Positions 1-6,233 of a DNA stretch of 9,190 nucleotides are shown in pieces. The DNA is from Actinomycetes bacterium. Its GTDB lineage: Bacteria; Actinomycetota; Coriobacteriia; Anaerosomatales; JAJZPX01. The stretch's first letter is position 1. Each line of letters begins with the position of its first letter. A program made the position numbers and the translations under genes. Location: assembly GCA_021811025.1 (NCBI GenBank), contig JAJZPX010000071.1, positions 1-9,190 of the forward strand. The letters are read 5' to 3'. The notes beneath the pieces were generated by a model, which worked only from the letters and a program-made list of their open reading frames with translations, did not search any database and was not told the DNA's origin.

Positions 1-36
1 ATCCCTCTCACACCTCGCAATTGGGCAACTGCTGGA

Positions 37-1983
37 CTACGGCTTCGGCGCGGGTGTGGTCGCGGTGGACGGCACGGAGGGCAGGAGCGCGCCGACCTTC
101 ACGATCTCGTCCTTCGCCTTGTACACCGACACGAAGGTGTCCTTGCGGACCTCCGCGCCGTTCAGTGTCACCGTTCGTACCACGACGACCTTCCGGCCGT
201 CCACCCCGGCGTCGGACACGACCGTCTTCCCGAGCGGCAGCGTCGGATCCTTCTCCGTGACGGTCTTGTGCGGCACGACGTTCGTGAACGGCCCCGTCTC
301 GTAGGTGACCTTGTAGCCGGGGTCCGTCCCGTACAGAGCTATCGTGACGGAGCCGCTGTCGTAGCCGGTGTGGACGAGGATCCACGACTTCGTGTCGTTC
401 TTCCAGCGGAAGTCCGGACCGCCCCAGCTCACCGTGCAGTCGCGCCCCTTCGGGTAATGGCTGATGTAGAAGCTGTGGTTCGTGCGCTCGATCACCGGAA
501 GTCCTGAGAAGAAGACCGAGTTGAAGAACGTCGTCCCGATCTGGCAGATGCCCCCGCCGAGCTGCGGGACGAGCTTCCCGTTGACGATGGCGGGCGCCTC
601 CTCGTATCCCTTCTCGGCCGTCCGCTCGCCGACCGCGCCGTTGAAGCTGAAGACCCCTCCCGGCGGGACCAGCTTGCCGTCGAGCGCCTTCGCCAGCGTG
701 TGGATGTTGTTGACGCGCGGCGCGTTGCCGGGGTCGTACTCGGTCGAGTACGTCGAGATGAGCTCCTTGATGCCCATCGACCGCGCCTGCTCGGTCGTGA
801 GCTTCGGCTGAGTCTGCGCGAACGTTATCGCGAACGTGCGCTGCCCGGCCGAGCGCAGCCCGGTGTCGAGCTGCACGGCGAGCCCGCGCGCGTCCACTCC
901 CACGCCTACCTGCCCGGGCACGACGCGCACCTTCGCCCCGTCGACCTCGAAGCGCGCGTCCTTCGCGGGCTTGCCGACGCCTCCCACTCTCGGCGCGAGA
1001 GCGGCCGAGAGCTTCCGGACGTCGACGTACGCGACGAGCACCGTTCTTCCGCCGGTGGCTCCGGTCGCCTCCGCCGATCGCGTCTCGGCCGAGGATGCGG
1101 TGAGCGAAGATGCGGCCGAAGCCGCCGAGGCGTCCGACGACCAGGGGACCGTGCCGAAGGCGATCCAGCCCCCGACCTCGGCGGCGGGCACCGCCCACGT
1201 CCGCTTCTCGAACGTCAGCGTCACATCCCCGTCCACCATGCGCTTCGCGTCGTCGTACGCCTGCTGCGCGTCCTCGTCCGTCACCGACGGCGGCGAGTAG
1301 CCGACGGACATGCGGACGACTCGCGACTGAGAGAGGAACGCCGCGAGCAGCTGGCGGCTCAGCGCGTCGGCCCGCAGCGACAAGCCCGGCTTCGCGGCGC
1401 CCCTCACGACGTCCGTGCCGCCGATCGTGACGGTCGCGTCCAGGGCGGGGACGTCGACCGCGCGGCGGAGCTCCGTCAGGAGGTCGCGCAGCCTCGCGTC
1501 GTCGGCCTTCGCGGCGACCGGCAAGGCCGAGCGCCCGAACCAGGCGCCGACGCGCTGCCCCGCGCGCTGCCACACGCTCCCCGTGCGGCCCACCGCGTAC
1601 GCGGCCTCGGCCGCCGACTGAGCGTCAAGCCGGGCGTCGACGCGCGCGGGCGTGACGGTCCAGCGCCGCGAGCCGTACGCGACCGTCGCGGGGAGCTTCA
1701 GCCGAGGCGCCAGCTCGCGCTCGAGCGCCGCCCGCGCCTCCGACCGCGACATCCCGCCGACGGCGACCCCGCCGACGGTCACTCCGGGGTGTATGCGAGC
1801 CCACGACAGACCGGCCTCGGCCAGCACGAGCACCAGCGCGAGCGCGACCGCTCCTCCGGCCGCCAGCAGCGGCCAGCGATACCGGCCGACGTCGAGGCGG
1901 CGCAGACGCAAGGAGACCAGCGAGCGGCCCGACCTGCGATGGCGGTCCGAGCGTCTCCGTGGTGTTGCGATCTCGTCTGTCAT
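37..1983 (-). CDS. VanW family membrane-anchored protein with peptidoglycan-binding-like repeats and C-terminal G5 domain
   Basis: Predicted cell-surface protein of 648 residues; its biochemical role is not established. A basic N-terminus (about residues 9-36) is followed by one membrane segment (about 37-57), so the rest should lie outside the membrane. Two PG_binding_4-like modules follow, the first opening with HPGVTVGGVAVGGMS (about 65-80). An Ala/Ser/Thr-rich stretch (about 279-314) separates them. The VanW domain spans about 403-540, with EYDPGNAPRVNNIHTLA, PPGGVFSFN and GGGICQIGTTFFNS. A G5-type module (about 554-633) and a short Pro/Thr tail end the protein. This order is common in Gram-positive YoaR/VanW proteins; VanW is an accessory gene in some vancomycin-resistance clusters, but housekeeping copies like this do not imply resistance. 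I chose the ATG at 1983 because GAGGA lies 4 nt before it. An in-frame ATG at 1998 would add five residues but has no Shine-Dalgarno sequence. It lies 88 nt after the nucleotidyltransferase gene. Confidence 0.9.
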   Translation of the reverse strand: MTDEIATPRRRSDRHRRSGRSLVSLRLRRLDVGRYRWPLLAAGGAVALALVLVLAEAGLSWARIHPGVTVGGVAVGGMSRSEARAALERELAPRLKLPATVAYGSRRWTVTPARVDARLDAQSAAEAAYAVGRTGSVWQRAGQRVGAWFGRSALPVAAKADDARLRDLLTELRRAVDVPALDATVTIGGTDVVRGAAKPGLSLRADALSRQLLAAFLSQSRVVRMSVGYSPPSVTDEDAQQAYDDAKRMVDGDVTLTFEKRTWAVPAAEVGGWIAFGTVPWSSDASAASAASSLTASSAETRSAEATGATGGRTVLVAYVDVRKLSAALAPRVGGVGKPAKDARFEVDGAKVRVVPGQVGVGVDARGLAVQLDTGLRSAGQRTFAITFAQTQPKLTTEQARSMGIKELISTYSTEYDPGNAPRVNNIHTLAKALDGKLVPPGGVFSFNGAVGERTAEKGYEEAPAIVNGKLVPQLGGGICQIGTTFFNSVFFSGLPVIERTNHSFYISHYPKGRDCTVSWGGPDFRWKNDTKSWILVHTGYDSGSVTIALYGTDPGYKVTYETGPFTNVVPHKTVTEKDPTLPLGKTVVSDAGVDGRKVVVVRTVTLNGAEVRKDTFVSVYKAKDEIVKVGALLPSVPSTATTPAPKP

Positions 1984-2071
1984 CGGGTCCTCGGGCATGC
2001 GCAGCAGGATACCACGCGCCGGCGTGCAAGGGCCTGACCAGCGGCTATCCGTTCCGCGGGCGTTGCAGTCG
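1984..2071 (-). other. Intergenic gap before the VanW gene
   Basis: This 88-nt gap lies between the stop of the nucleotidyltransferase gene and the preferred VanW start. It contains a small GC-rich hairpin (CACGC-4 nt-GCGTG, positions 2013-2026) without a T-run, so it is not a convincing intrinsic terminator. A TATCCT hexamer resembles a -10 box, but no properly spaced -35 accompanies it (TTGCAC is only 12 nt upstream). I cannot tell whether VanW is read through from the upstream cluster or has its own promoter. Confidence 0.4.
1988..1992 (-). promoter_or_regulatory. Ribosome binding site deciding the VanW start
   Basis: GAGGA is read on the minus strand with a 4-nt spacer (CCCG) to the ATG at 1983. 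The alternative ATG at 1998 is preceded by TATCCTGCTGCGC, which has no purine-rich Shine-Dalgarno match. This favours the shorter 648-residue product. Confidence 0.55.
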
Positions 2072-4597
2072 CTATGCCGTCCTCAGCAAGTCCCCCACCA
2101 GCTCCGAGTATCGCCTGAGCAGGCCGTCCGCCTCCTCGGCGTCCCCGCCTTCGCTGAAGAGCGTCACGACGGGCTCCGTCGGATGAGGCAGCACGAGGAC
2201 CCAGCCGTCCCCAACCTCGGCCCGGATGCCGTCGATCATCTCCACCGGCAGCCCGGTGAAGGCCTCCGCAACACCCCTCATGACCAGGCCCTTCTTGTCG
2301 TACGGGCAGAACACGGACGCCTCGCGCAGGTGGAACGGCGGCAGCTCCGCGACGACCTCGTCGAGGCTGCGGTCCGAGTCGAGCAGCAGACGGGTTATCA
2401 TCCCGACGCTCATCACGGCGTCGTACGTGGCGAGGAACGACGGGAACACGAAGCCGCCGGTTTGGGATCCCGCGAAGCCGACCTCCTCCGAGGCGGCCGC
2501 CGCGCACAGCGCGCGAGCGGAGCGCGCCGTACGGATCACCGCGTGCCCGGTCTCCGCCGCGATCCGCTCGACGACGCGCGAGGCGGTCAGGGGCACCGCG
2601 ACGGACGAGCCTCCCTCGTCCGCCTCGCACCACAGGCGCATCACCGCGTGCAACGCCGTGTCGCCGTCGAGGAGCTCGCCGGCCGACGTCACCAGCGTCA
2701 AGTGCTCGCCGGAGACGTCCATCGCGGCGCCGAGGTCGGCCTGGAACGACGTCACCGTGCCCTGAAGGCGCTCCACCGACACCCGCCGCTCCTCGGCCGT
2801 CACGTACGTCCGCTCCGCGTCCGCGAACGGGGACAGCGAGATGAGCTCGAGCTGCATCGCGCCGGCGACCTGCGGCATCACGAGCGAACCGACGCCGAAG
2901 CCCATGTCGACGACGAGGCGGAGCCTCCGCTCGTCGCCCGGCGCGCGGTGCCCCAGCGCGTCGAGCAGCCCCGCGGTGTAGTACTCCATCGCGCGCGCCG
3001 GATAGATGATCTCGCCGACCTCGTCGAAGCTGCTGCGCCGGAACTCCTGCCGCATGTACAGCCGCTCGATCTTCTTCTCGACCGAGACCGGCGCGTCCAG
3101 GCCGTGCTTGTCGTACAGGTGGATCTCGACCGTCTGGACGTCGTCGTCCGCCGCACACACGTGGACCCCTCCGAGGCACCGCGTGTCGCGCGTGGTGAAA
3201 CGCGTGACCGCAGGCGAGGCGACCCTCAGGTCGCGTACGTTCATGCCGGTCGAGTTCAGGCCGGCCACCACCGCTCGCTTCAGCATGCGCGCCGATCGCG
3301 ACGAGTCGCGGCTGACGCAGACGTGGCTGCCCGTCGGGAGCGTGGTGCCGAACGCCTGGGCGAGCCGCAGCGCGAGCGCGGGCGTGATGTCGACGCCGAC
3401 GTACCCGGAGACGCCGTTCGCGCCGAAGAGCGTGCTCCCGGCCCGGCTCTCCCAAATCAGCGAGCTGGACACGACGGCCGCCGGCTCGATGCGCTTGAAC
3501 GGGTAGATCTGCACGTCGTTCCCGATCATGGCGCCCGCGCCGACCGAGCTGCCGTCACCGACCGCGGAGCCGCTCTCGATCGTGGCGTTCGCCCTGACGT
3601 CCACGTCGCGTCCTATCACGGTCCCCCTCAGGACCGCGCGAGCCCCGATGAAGCTGTCGCTCCAGACTACGGAGCGGTGGATCCGCGCGTCGTAGCCCAC
3701 GATGCAGTTGTCGCCGAGGACAGTGTACTCTCCGAGCTCGACTCCCGCCTTGATCTTGCAGTTCGAGCCGATGACGACCTTCCTCGCGATCCTCGCGGAC
3801 GGATCGATCTTCGCGCCGTCGCCTACCCAGACGTCGTCCTTCGTGCGGAAGCCCGGCACGTACGCGCCCACCTTGCCGTCGAGGATGTCCACATGCGCCT
3901 GCATGTACGCGCCCAGATTGCCGATGTCGCACCAGTAACCGTCGACGACCGCGCCGTAGAGCTCGTGCCCCTCCTTCATCAGCAGCGGGAAGAGCTGGGA
4001 GCTGAAGTCGAACGTCTCGCCGCGGGGGATGTAGTCGAAGACCGCCGGCTCCAGCACGTAGACGCCGGTGTTGATCGTGTCGCTGAAGACCTGTCCCCAG
4101 GTCGGCTTCTCGAGGAAGCGCTCGATCCGCCCGTCCTCGTCCGTGATGACCACGCCGAACTCGAGCGGGTTCTCCACGCGCTTGAGAGCGATGGTGACGA
4201 GGCCGCCCTTCTCGCGATGGAAGCGGACGACTTCCGACAGGTCGATGTCGGTGAGCGCGTCGCCCGAGATGACGATGAACGTCCCCGTCAGGAGCTCCTC
4301 CGCGTTCTTCACGGATCCGGCAGTACCGAGCGGCGTCTCCTCGACAGCGTAGGTGATGTCCATGCCCCATTCCTCGCCGTCGCCGAAGTAGTCCTCGATC
4401 GCTTGCGGCATGAACTGCAGAGTGGCGACGACCTCGCGCACCCCGTGCCATTTCACCAGTCCGAGGATGTGCTCCATCACCGGCTTGTTGACGACCGGCA
4501 TCATCGGTTTCGGGCGCATGCTCGTGAGAGGACGGAGGCGGGTGCCCTCGCCTCCCGCCATGATGACAGCGCGGACACCGGTCGCCCCGTCCTTCAT
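2072..4597 (-). CDS. Sugar-1-phosphate nucleotidyltransferase fused to a degenerate phosphomannomutase-like domain (mannose-1-phosphate guanylyltransferase type)
   Basis: Protein of 841 residues. The N-terminal nucleotidyltransferase domain (about 8-240) should join a sugar-1-phosphate, probably mannose-1-phosphate, to an NTP. It has the signature GGEGTRLRPLT (15-25), RPKPMMPV (28-35), ETPLGTAG (86-93), SGDALTDID (110-118, metal-binding Asp), EKP (162-164) and YWCDIG (220-225), so it looks catalytically intact. A left-handed beta-helix of hexapeptide repeats follows (about 253-380). The rest (about 385-841) has the phosphohexomutase fold order: LFGANGVSG, VVDMGFGVGSL (561-571) and a C-terminal PHPTEP (804-809). 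However, the phosphoserine loop (TASHNP in active enzymes) reads VCAADDDVQ (479-487), and the metal loop DGDGDR reads DVSGEH (626-631). That half is probably not a mutase and may be regulatory. The start is the ATG at 4597 (GGGGGAG just upstream), overlapping the preceding stop as ATGA; an in-frame extension to 4891 lies inside the neighbouring gene. GDP-mannose specificity is inferred from family resemblance; UDP- or dTDP-sugar synthesis is possible. Confidence 0.88.
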   Translation of the reverse strand: MKDGATGVRAVIMAGGEGTRLRPLTSMRPKPMMPVVNKPVMEHILGLVKWHGVREVVATLQFMPQAIEDYFGDGEEWGMDITYAVEETPLGTAGSVKNAEELLTGTFIVISGDALTDIDLSEVVRFHREKGGLVTIALKRVENPLEFGVVITDEDGRIERFLEKPTWGQVFSDTINTGVYVLEPAVFDYIPRGETFDFSSQLFPLLMKEGHELYGAVVDGYWCDIGNLGAYMQAHVDILDGKVGAYVPGFRTKDDVWVGDGAKIDPSARIARKVVIGSNCKIKAGVELGEYTVLGDNCIVGYDARIHRSVVWSDSFIGARAVLRGTVIGRDVDVRANATIESGSAVGDGSSVGAGAMIGNDVQIYPFKRIEPAAVVSSSLIWESRAGSTLFGANGVSGYVGVDITPALALRLAQAFGTTLPTGSHVCVSRDSSRSARMLKRAVVAGLNSTGMNVRDLRVASPAVTRFTTRDTRCLGGVHVCAADDDVQTVEIHLYDKHGLDAPVSVEKKIERLYMRQEFRRSSFDEVGEIIYPARAMEYYTAGLLDALGHRAPGDERRLRLVVDMGFGVGSLVMPQVAGAMQLELISLSPFADAERTYVTAEERRVSVERLQGTVTSFQADLGAAMDVSGEHLTLVTSAGELLDGDTALHAVMRLWCEADEGGSSVAVPLTASRVVERIAAETGHAVIRTARSARALCAAAASEEVGFAGSQTGGFVFPSFLATYDAVMSVGMITRLLLDSDRSLDEVVAELPPFHLREASVFCPYDKKGLVMRGVAEAFTGLPVEMIDGIRAEVGDGWVLVLPHPTEPVVTLFSEGGDAEEADGLLRRYSELVGDLLRTA

Positions 4598-5211
4598 CGC
4601 TCCCCCGCCTTCGACTGGGCCAGCATGCGCCGGGCCCTGAACGTGTAGAGCACGGCCGTCGCGAGCGACAACGCCACGCCCGCGCACATTAGATACTGTC
4701 CGATCCGAAGCGGCGTCACACCGACGACCGAGACGGCCTGACCGAGCATGAGCGCCGAGAACGCCGTCAGCAGCACCGCCGTGGTGACCTTCCCGATGAC
4801 GAGGACGGGCATCCGAAGCCCGTGCCTCTCGAGGACCCACGCGCCGTACAGCAGGTAGATGTCGCGCGCCACCAGCACCACGACGACCCACAGCGGCAGG
4901 CGGTCCAAGACGTACAGCCCGAGGACCCCGAACGCGATCAACAAGCGGTCGACGAGCGGGTCGATGACCTTCCCGAGAGTCGTCACCGTGCCGGTCCGCC
5001 GGGCGATCATCCCGTCCAGGAAGTCCGTGCAGGACGCGACCACGAACAGGATGAACGCGATCAGCGAGTAGCGGCCGTCGCGGATCACGAGCACCGTGAA
5101 GAACACCGGCGTGATGAGCAGCCGGAGCAGCGTGATCATGTTGGCGACCGAGTAGATGTCGCCCGACGCGGGCGGCGAGGAGCGTGAGGGATCTCTGCCT
5201 GGGGCTACCAC
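4594..5211 (-). CDS. CDP-alcohol phosphatidyltransferase (phosphatidylglycerophosphate synthase or cardiolipin synthase type)
   Basis: Integral membrane enzyme of 205 residues that should transfer a phosphatidyl group from CDP-diacylglycerol to an alcohol, releasing CMP. The complete family motif D-x2-DG-x2-AR-x8-G-x3-D-x3-D is present: D63, D66-G67, A70-R71, G80, D84 and D88; these aspartates bind the metal/CDP. It follows the usual NMITLLRLLITPVFF opening (24-38), and about six hydrophobic segments run through the chain. The GTG start at 5211 is supported by AGAGGAG 6 nt upstream, inside the last codons of corA, which it overlaps by 7 nt. Its TGA overlaps the next ATG (ATGA), so translation of the two is probably coupled. 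The acceptor cannot be read from sequence. Glycerol-3-phosphate (PgsA) is the default. From memory, a Streptomyces homologue beside a mannose-1-phosphate guanylyltransferase paralogue was shown to be a eukaryote-like cardiolipin synthase, so phosphatidylglycerol is a serious alternative. Confidence 0.9.
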   Translation of the reverse strand: MVAPGRDPSRSSPPASGDIYSVANMITLLRLLITPVFFTVLVIRDGRYSLIAFILFVVASCTDFLDGMIARRTGTVTTLGKVIDPLVDRLLIAFGVLGLYVLDRLPLWVVVVLVARDIYLLYGAWVLERHGLRMPVLVIGKVTTAVLLTAFSALMLGQAVSVVGVTPLRIGQYLMCAGVALSLATAVLYTFRARRMLAQSKAGER

Positions 5212-6149
5212 AGGTTGCTCCTCTTGAACGCCACGTACATCGCGACGCTCGTCGTCAGGATGATCGAGAGCGCGGCGAAGAACCCCGTATACGAGTCGCG
5301 GTACGGGAAGCCCACGTTCATGCCGAAGACGCTCGCGACGAGCGTGCCGGGCATGAAGATCGTCGCGACGACGGTGAGTCGCTTCATCACCACGTTGAGC
5401 TGGTTGCTGACCGAAGACAGGTAGACGTCCATCACCGACGCCGCGACGTCACGATACGTGTCGACGCGGTCCTCCACGCGCGAGAGATGGTCCGCAACGT
5501 CCTGGAAGTAGCGGTACGCCTCCTCCGACACGTACGCCTGCTCGCGCGCGAGCTCGCGCAGCGCGTCGCGCTCCGGGCCGATGATCTTGTGCAGCTGAAG
5601 CAGCATGCGCTTCTTGCGGTGCAGCTCCGGGAGCATGCTGCGATCGGGCCGCTCGAGCAGCACGTCGCCGATCGCGTCCAGCCGGTCGCCTATCTCGTCT
5701 ACGAGCGGGAAGACGTCGTCGACGGCGCGGTCGAGGACCGCGTGCAGCGTCCACTCCGCCCCACGGTTGAGGCACGCGGGCTCGCAAGCGACACCTTCGA
5801 TGGCGGCGAGACGCTCGCCGTGGGATGTCAGCAGCCATCCCTTGCCGAGGAACGCGTCGAGCTCCGACGCGCGCACGCCGCCGTTCCTGCCCTTCTTCGT
5901 GACGACCCACACGAAGAAGACGTTCTCCTCGTAGGGCTCGCTCTTGGGGCGCTGCCCGTCGTGCAGCACGTCCTCTATCGCGAGCGGGTGCAGCCCCAGC
6001 GGCCCCTTCAGCGCCTCCAGCGTCTCGCGGTCGGGCTCGAGAACGTCGATCCAGGCGGCGCCGCTCGCGCGCGCCTCGTCGAGCGCGTCGAGGCCGCCCT
6101 CCCGGAGGGCACCCGATTCCAGCCACCTGACCACGATGGACGGAGCCAT
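5205..6149 (-). CDS. corA: CorA-family divalent metal ion transporter
   Basis: Protein of 314 residues, the usual CorA length. A soluble N-terminal domain (about 1-250) is predicted alpha/beta then helical, with conserved-looking stretches AAWIDVLEPDRETL (31-44) and LHPLAIEDVL (53-62), the latter matching the H-P-L-x-x-E-D pattern of the family. Two membrane segments end the chain (about 257-278 and 290-308). The first ends in the diagnostic GMN (276-278), which forms the external mouth of the pentameric pore, and the tail ends in the basic FKRSNLW. Members carry Mg2+ (also Co2+ or Ni2+). The loop after GMN reads VGFPYRDS instead of the common acidic MPE sequence, so substrate preference is uncertain. 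The ATG at 6149 has GGGAGG 4 nt upstream. The gene is first in a tight cluster, overlapping the phosphatidyltransferase start by 7 nt. No M-box-like leader could be made out in the short upstream gap. Confidence 0.92.
   Translation of the reverse strand: MAPSIVVRWLESGALREGGLDALDEARASGAAWIDVLEPDRETLEALKGPLGLHPLAIEDVLHDGQRPKSEPYEENVFFVWVVTKKGRNGGVRASELDAFLGKGWLLTSHGERLAAIEGVACEPACLNRGAEWTLHAVLDRAVDDVFPLVDEIGDRLDAIGDVLLERPDRSMLPELHRKKRMLLQLHKIIGPERDALRELAREQAYVSEEAYRYFQDVADHLSRVEDRVDTYRDVAASVMDVYLSSVSNQLNVVMKRLTVVATIFMPGTLVASVFGMNVGFPYRDSYTGFFAALSIILTTSVAMYVAFKRSNLW
5218..5224 (-). promoter_or_regulatory. Ribosome binding site deciding the GTG start of the phosphatidyltransferase
   Basis: AGAGGAG on the minus strand lies 6 nt before the GTG at 5211, embedded in the Lys-Arg-Ser codons at the end of corA. 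Its strength and spacing favour the GTG over the internal ATG at Met25. Confidence 0.6.
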
Positions 6150-6233
6150 ACGTCCTCCCTCGGCTGGGCTTAGAGGAGTGTGAGTCAGTACAGTGTAGCG
6201 GCATCTCGGCCGGGGAGGAACGAACGCGAGAGG
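6150..6233 (-). promoter_or_regulatory. Gap before corA with a weak candidate promoter
   Basis: These 84 nt separate the end of the clc gene from corA and are the only break before the corA-phosphatidyltransferase-nucleotidyltransferase cluster, so a promoter is expected here. On the minus strand TACACT (6192-6197) matches four of six bases of a -10 box. The hexamer 17 nt upstream, TTCCTC (6215-6220), is a poor -35. The GGGAGG ribosome site of corA is at 6154-6159. No hairpin with a T-run marks the end of clc. The promoter call rests mainly on position. Confidence 0.28.

Noticed and set aside
1..36. Possible terminator downstream of the VanW gene
   Set aside because: The 36 nt show no stem followed by T residues; the region is cut by the window edge, so nothing can be called.
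2013..2026. Hairpin CACGC-4 nt-GCGTG as an intrinsic terminator after the nucleotidyltransferase gene
   Set aside because: The stem is only 5 bp and no T-run follows on the minus strand.
700..2037. Long plus-strand (445-codon) and minus-strand (8-1573) open frames over the VanW gene
   Set aside because: Both are Arg-rich frameshifted or antisense shadows of the VanW gene, with no recognisable domains.
1652..4648. A 998-codon open frame on the plus strand opposite the nucleotidyltransferase gene
   Set aside because: Its translation is Arg/His/Asp/Val-rich without any family motif and it lies exactly antisense to a gene with clear conserved motifs. Long antisense open frames are expected in GC-rich coding DNA.
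4598..4891. N-terminal extension of the nucleotidyltransferase to 4891
   Set aside because: It would lie inside the phosphatidyltransferase gene in another frame, and the conserved domain begins just after the ATG at 4597.
5184..6173. A 329-codon plus-strand open frame opposite corA
   Set aside because: Low-complexity Arg/Val/Asp/His composition and complete overlap with corA, whose GMN motif and ribosome site identify the real frame.
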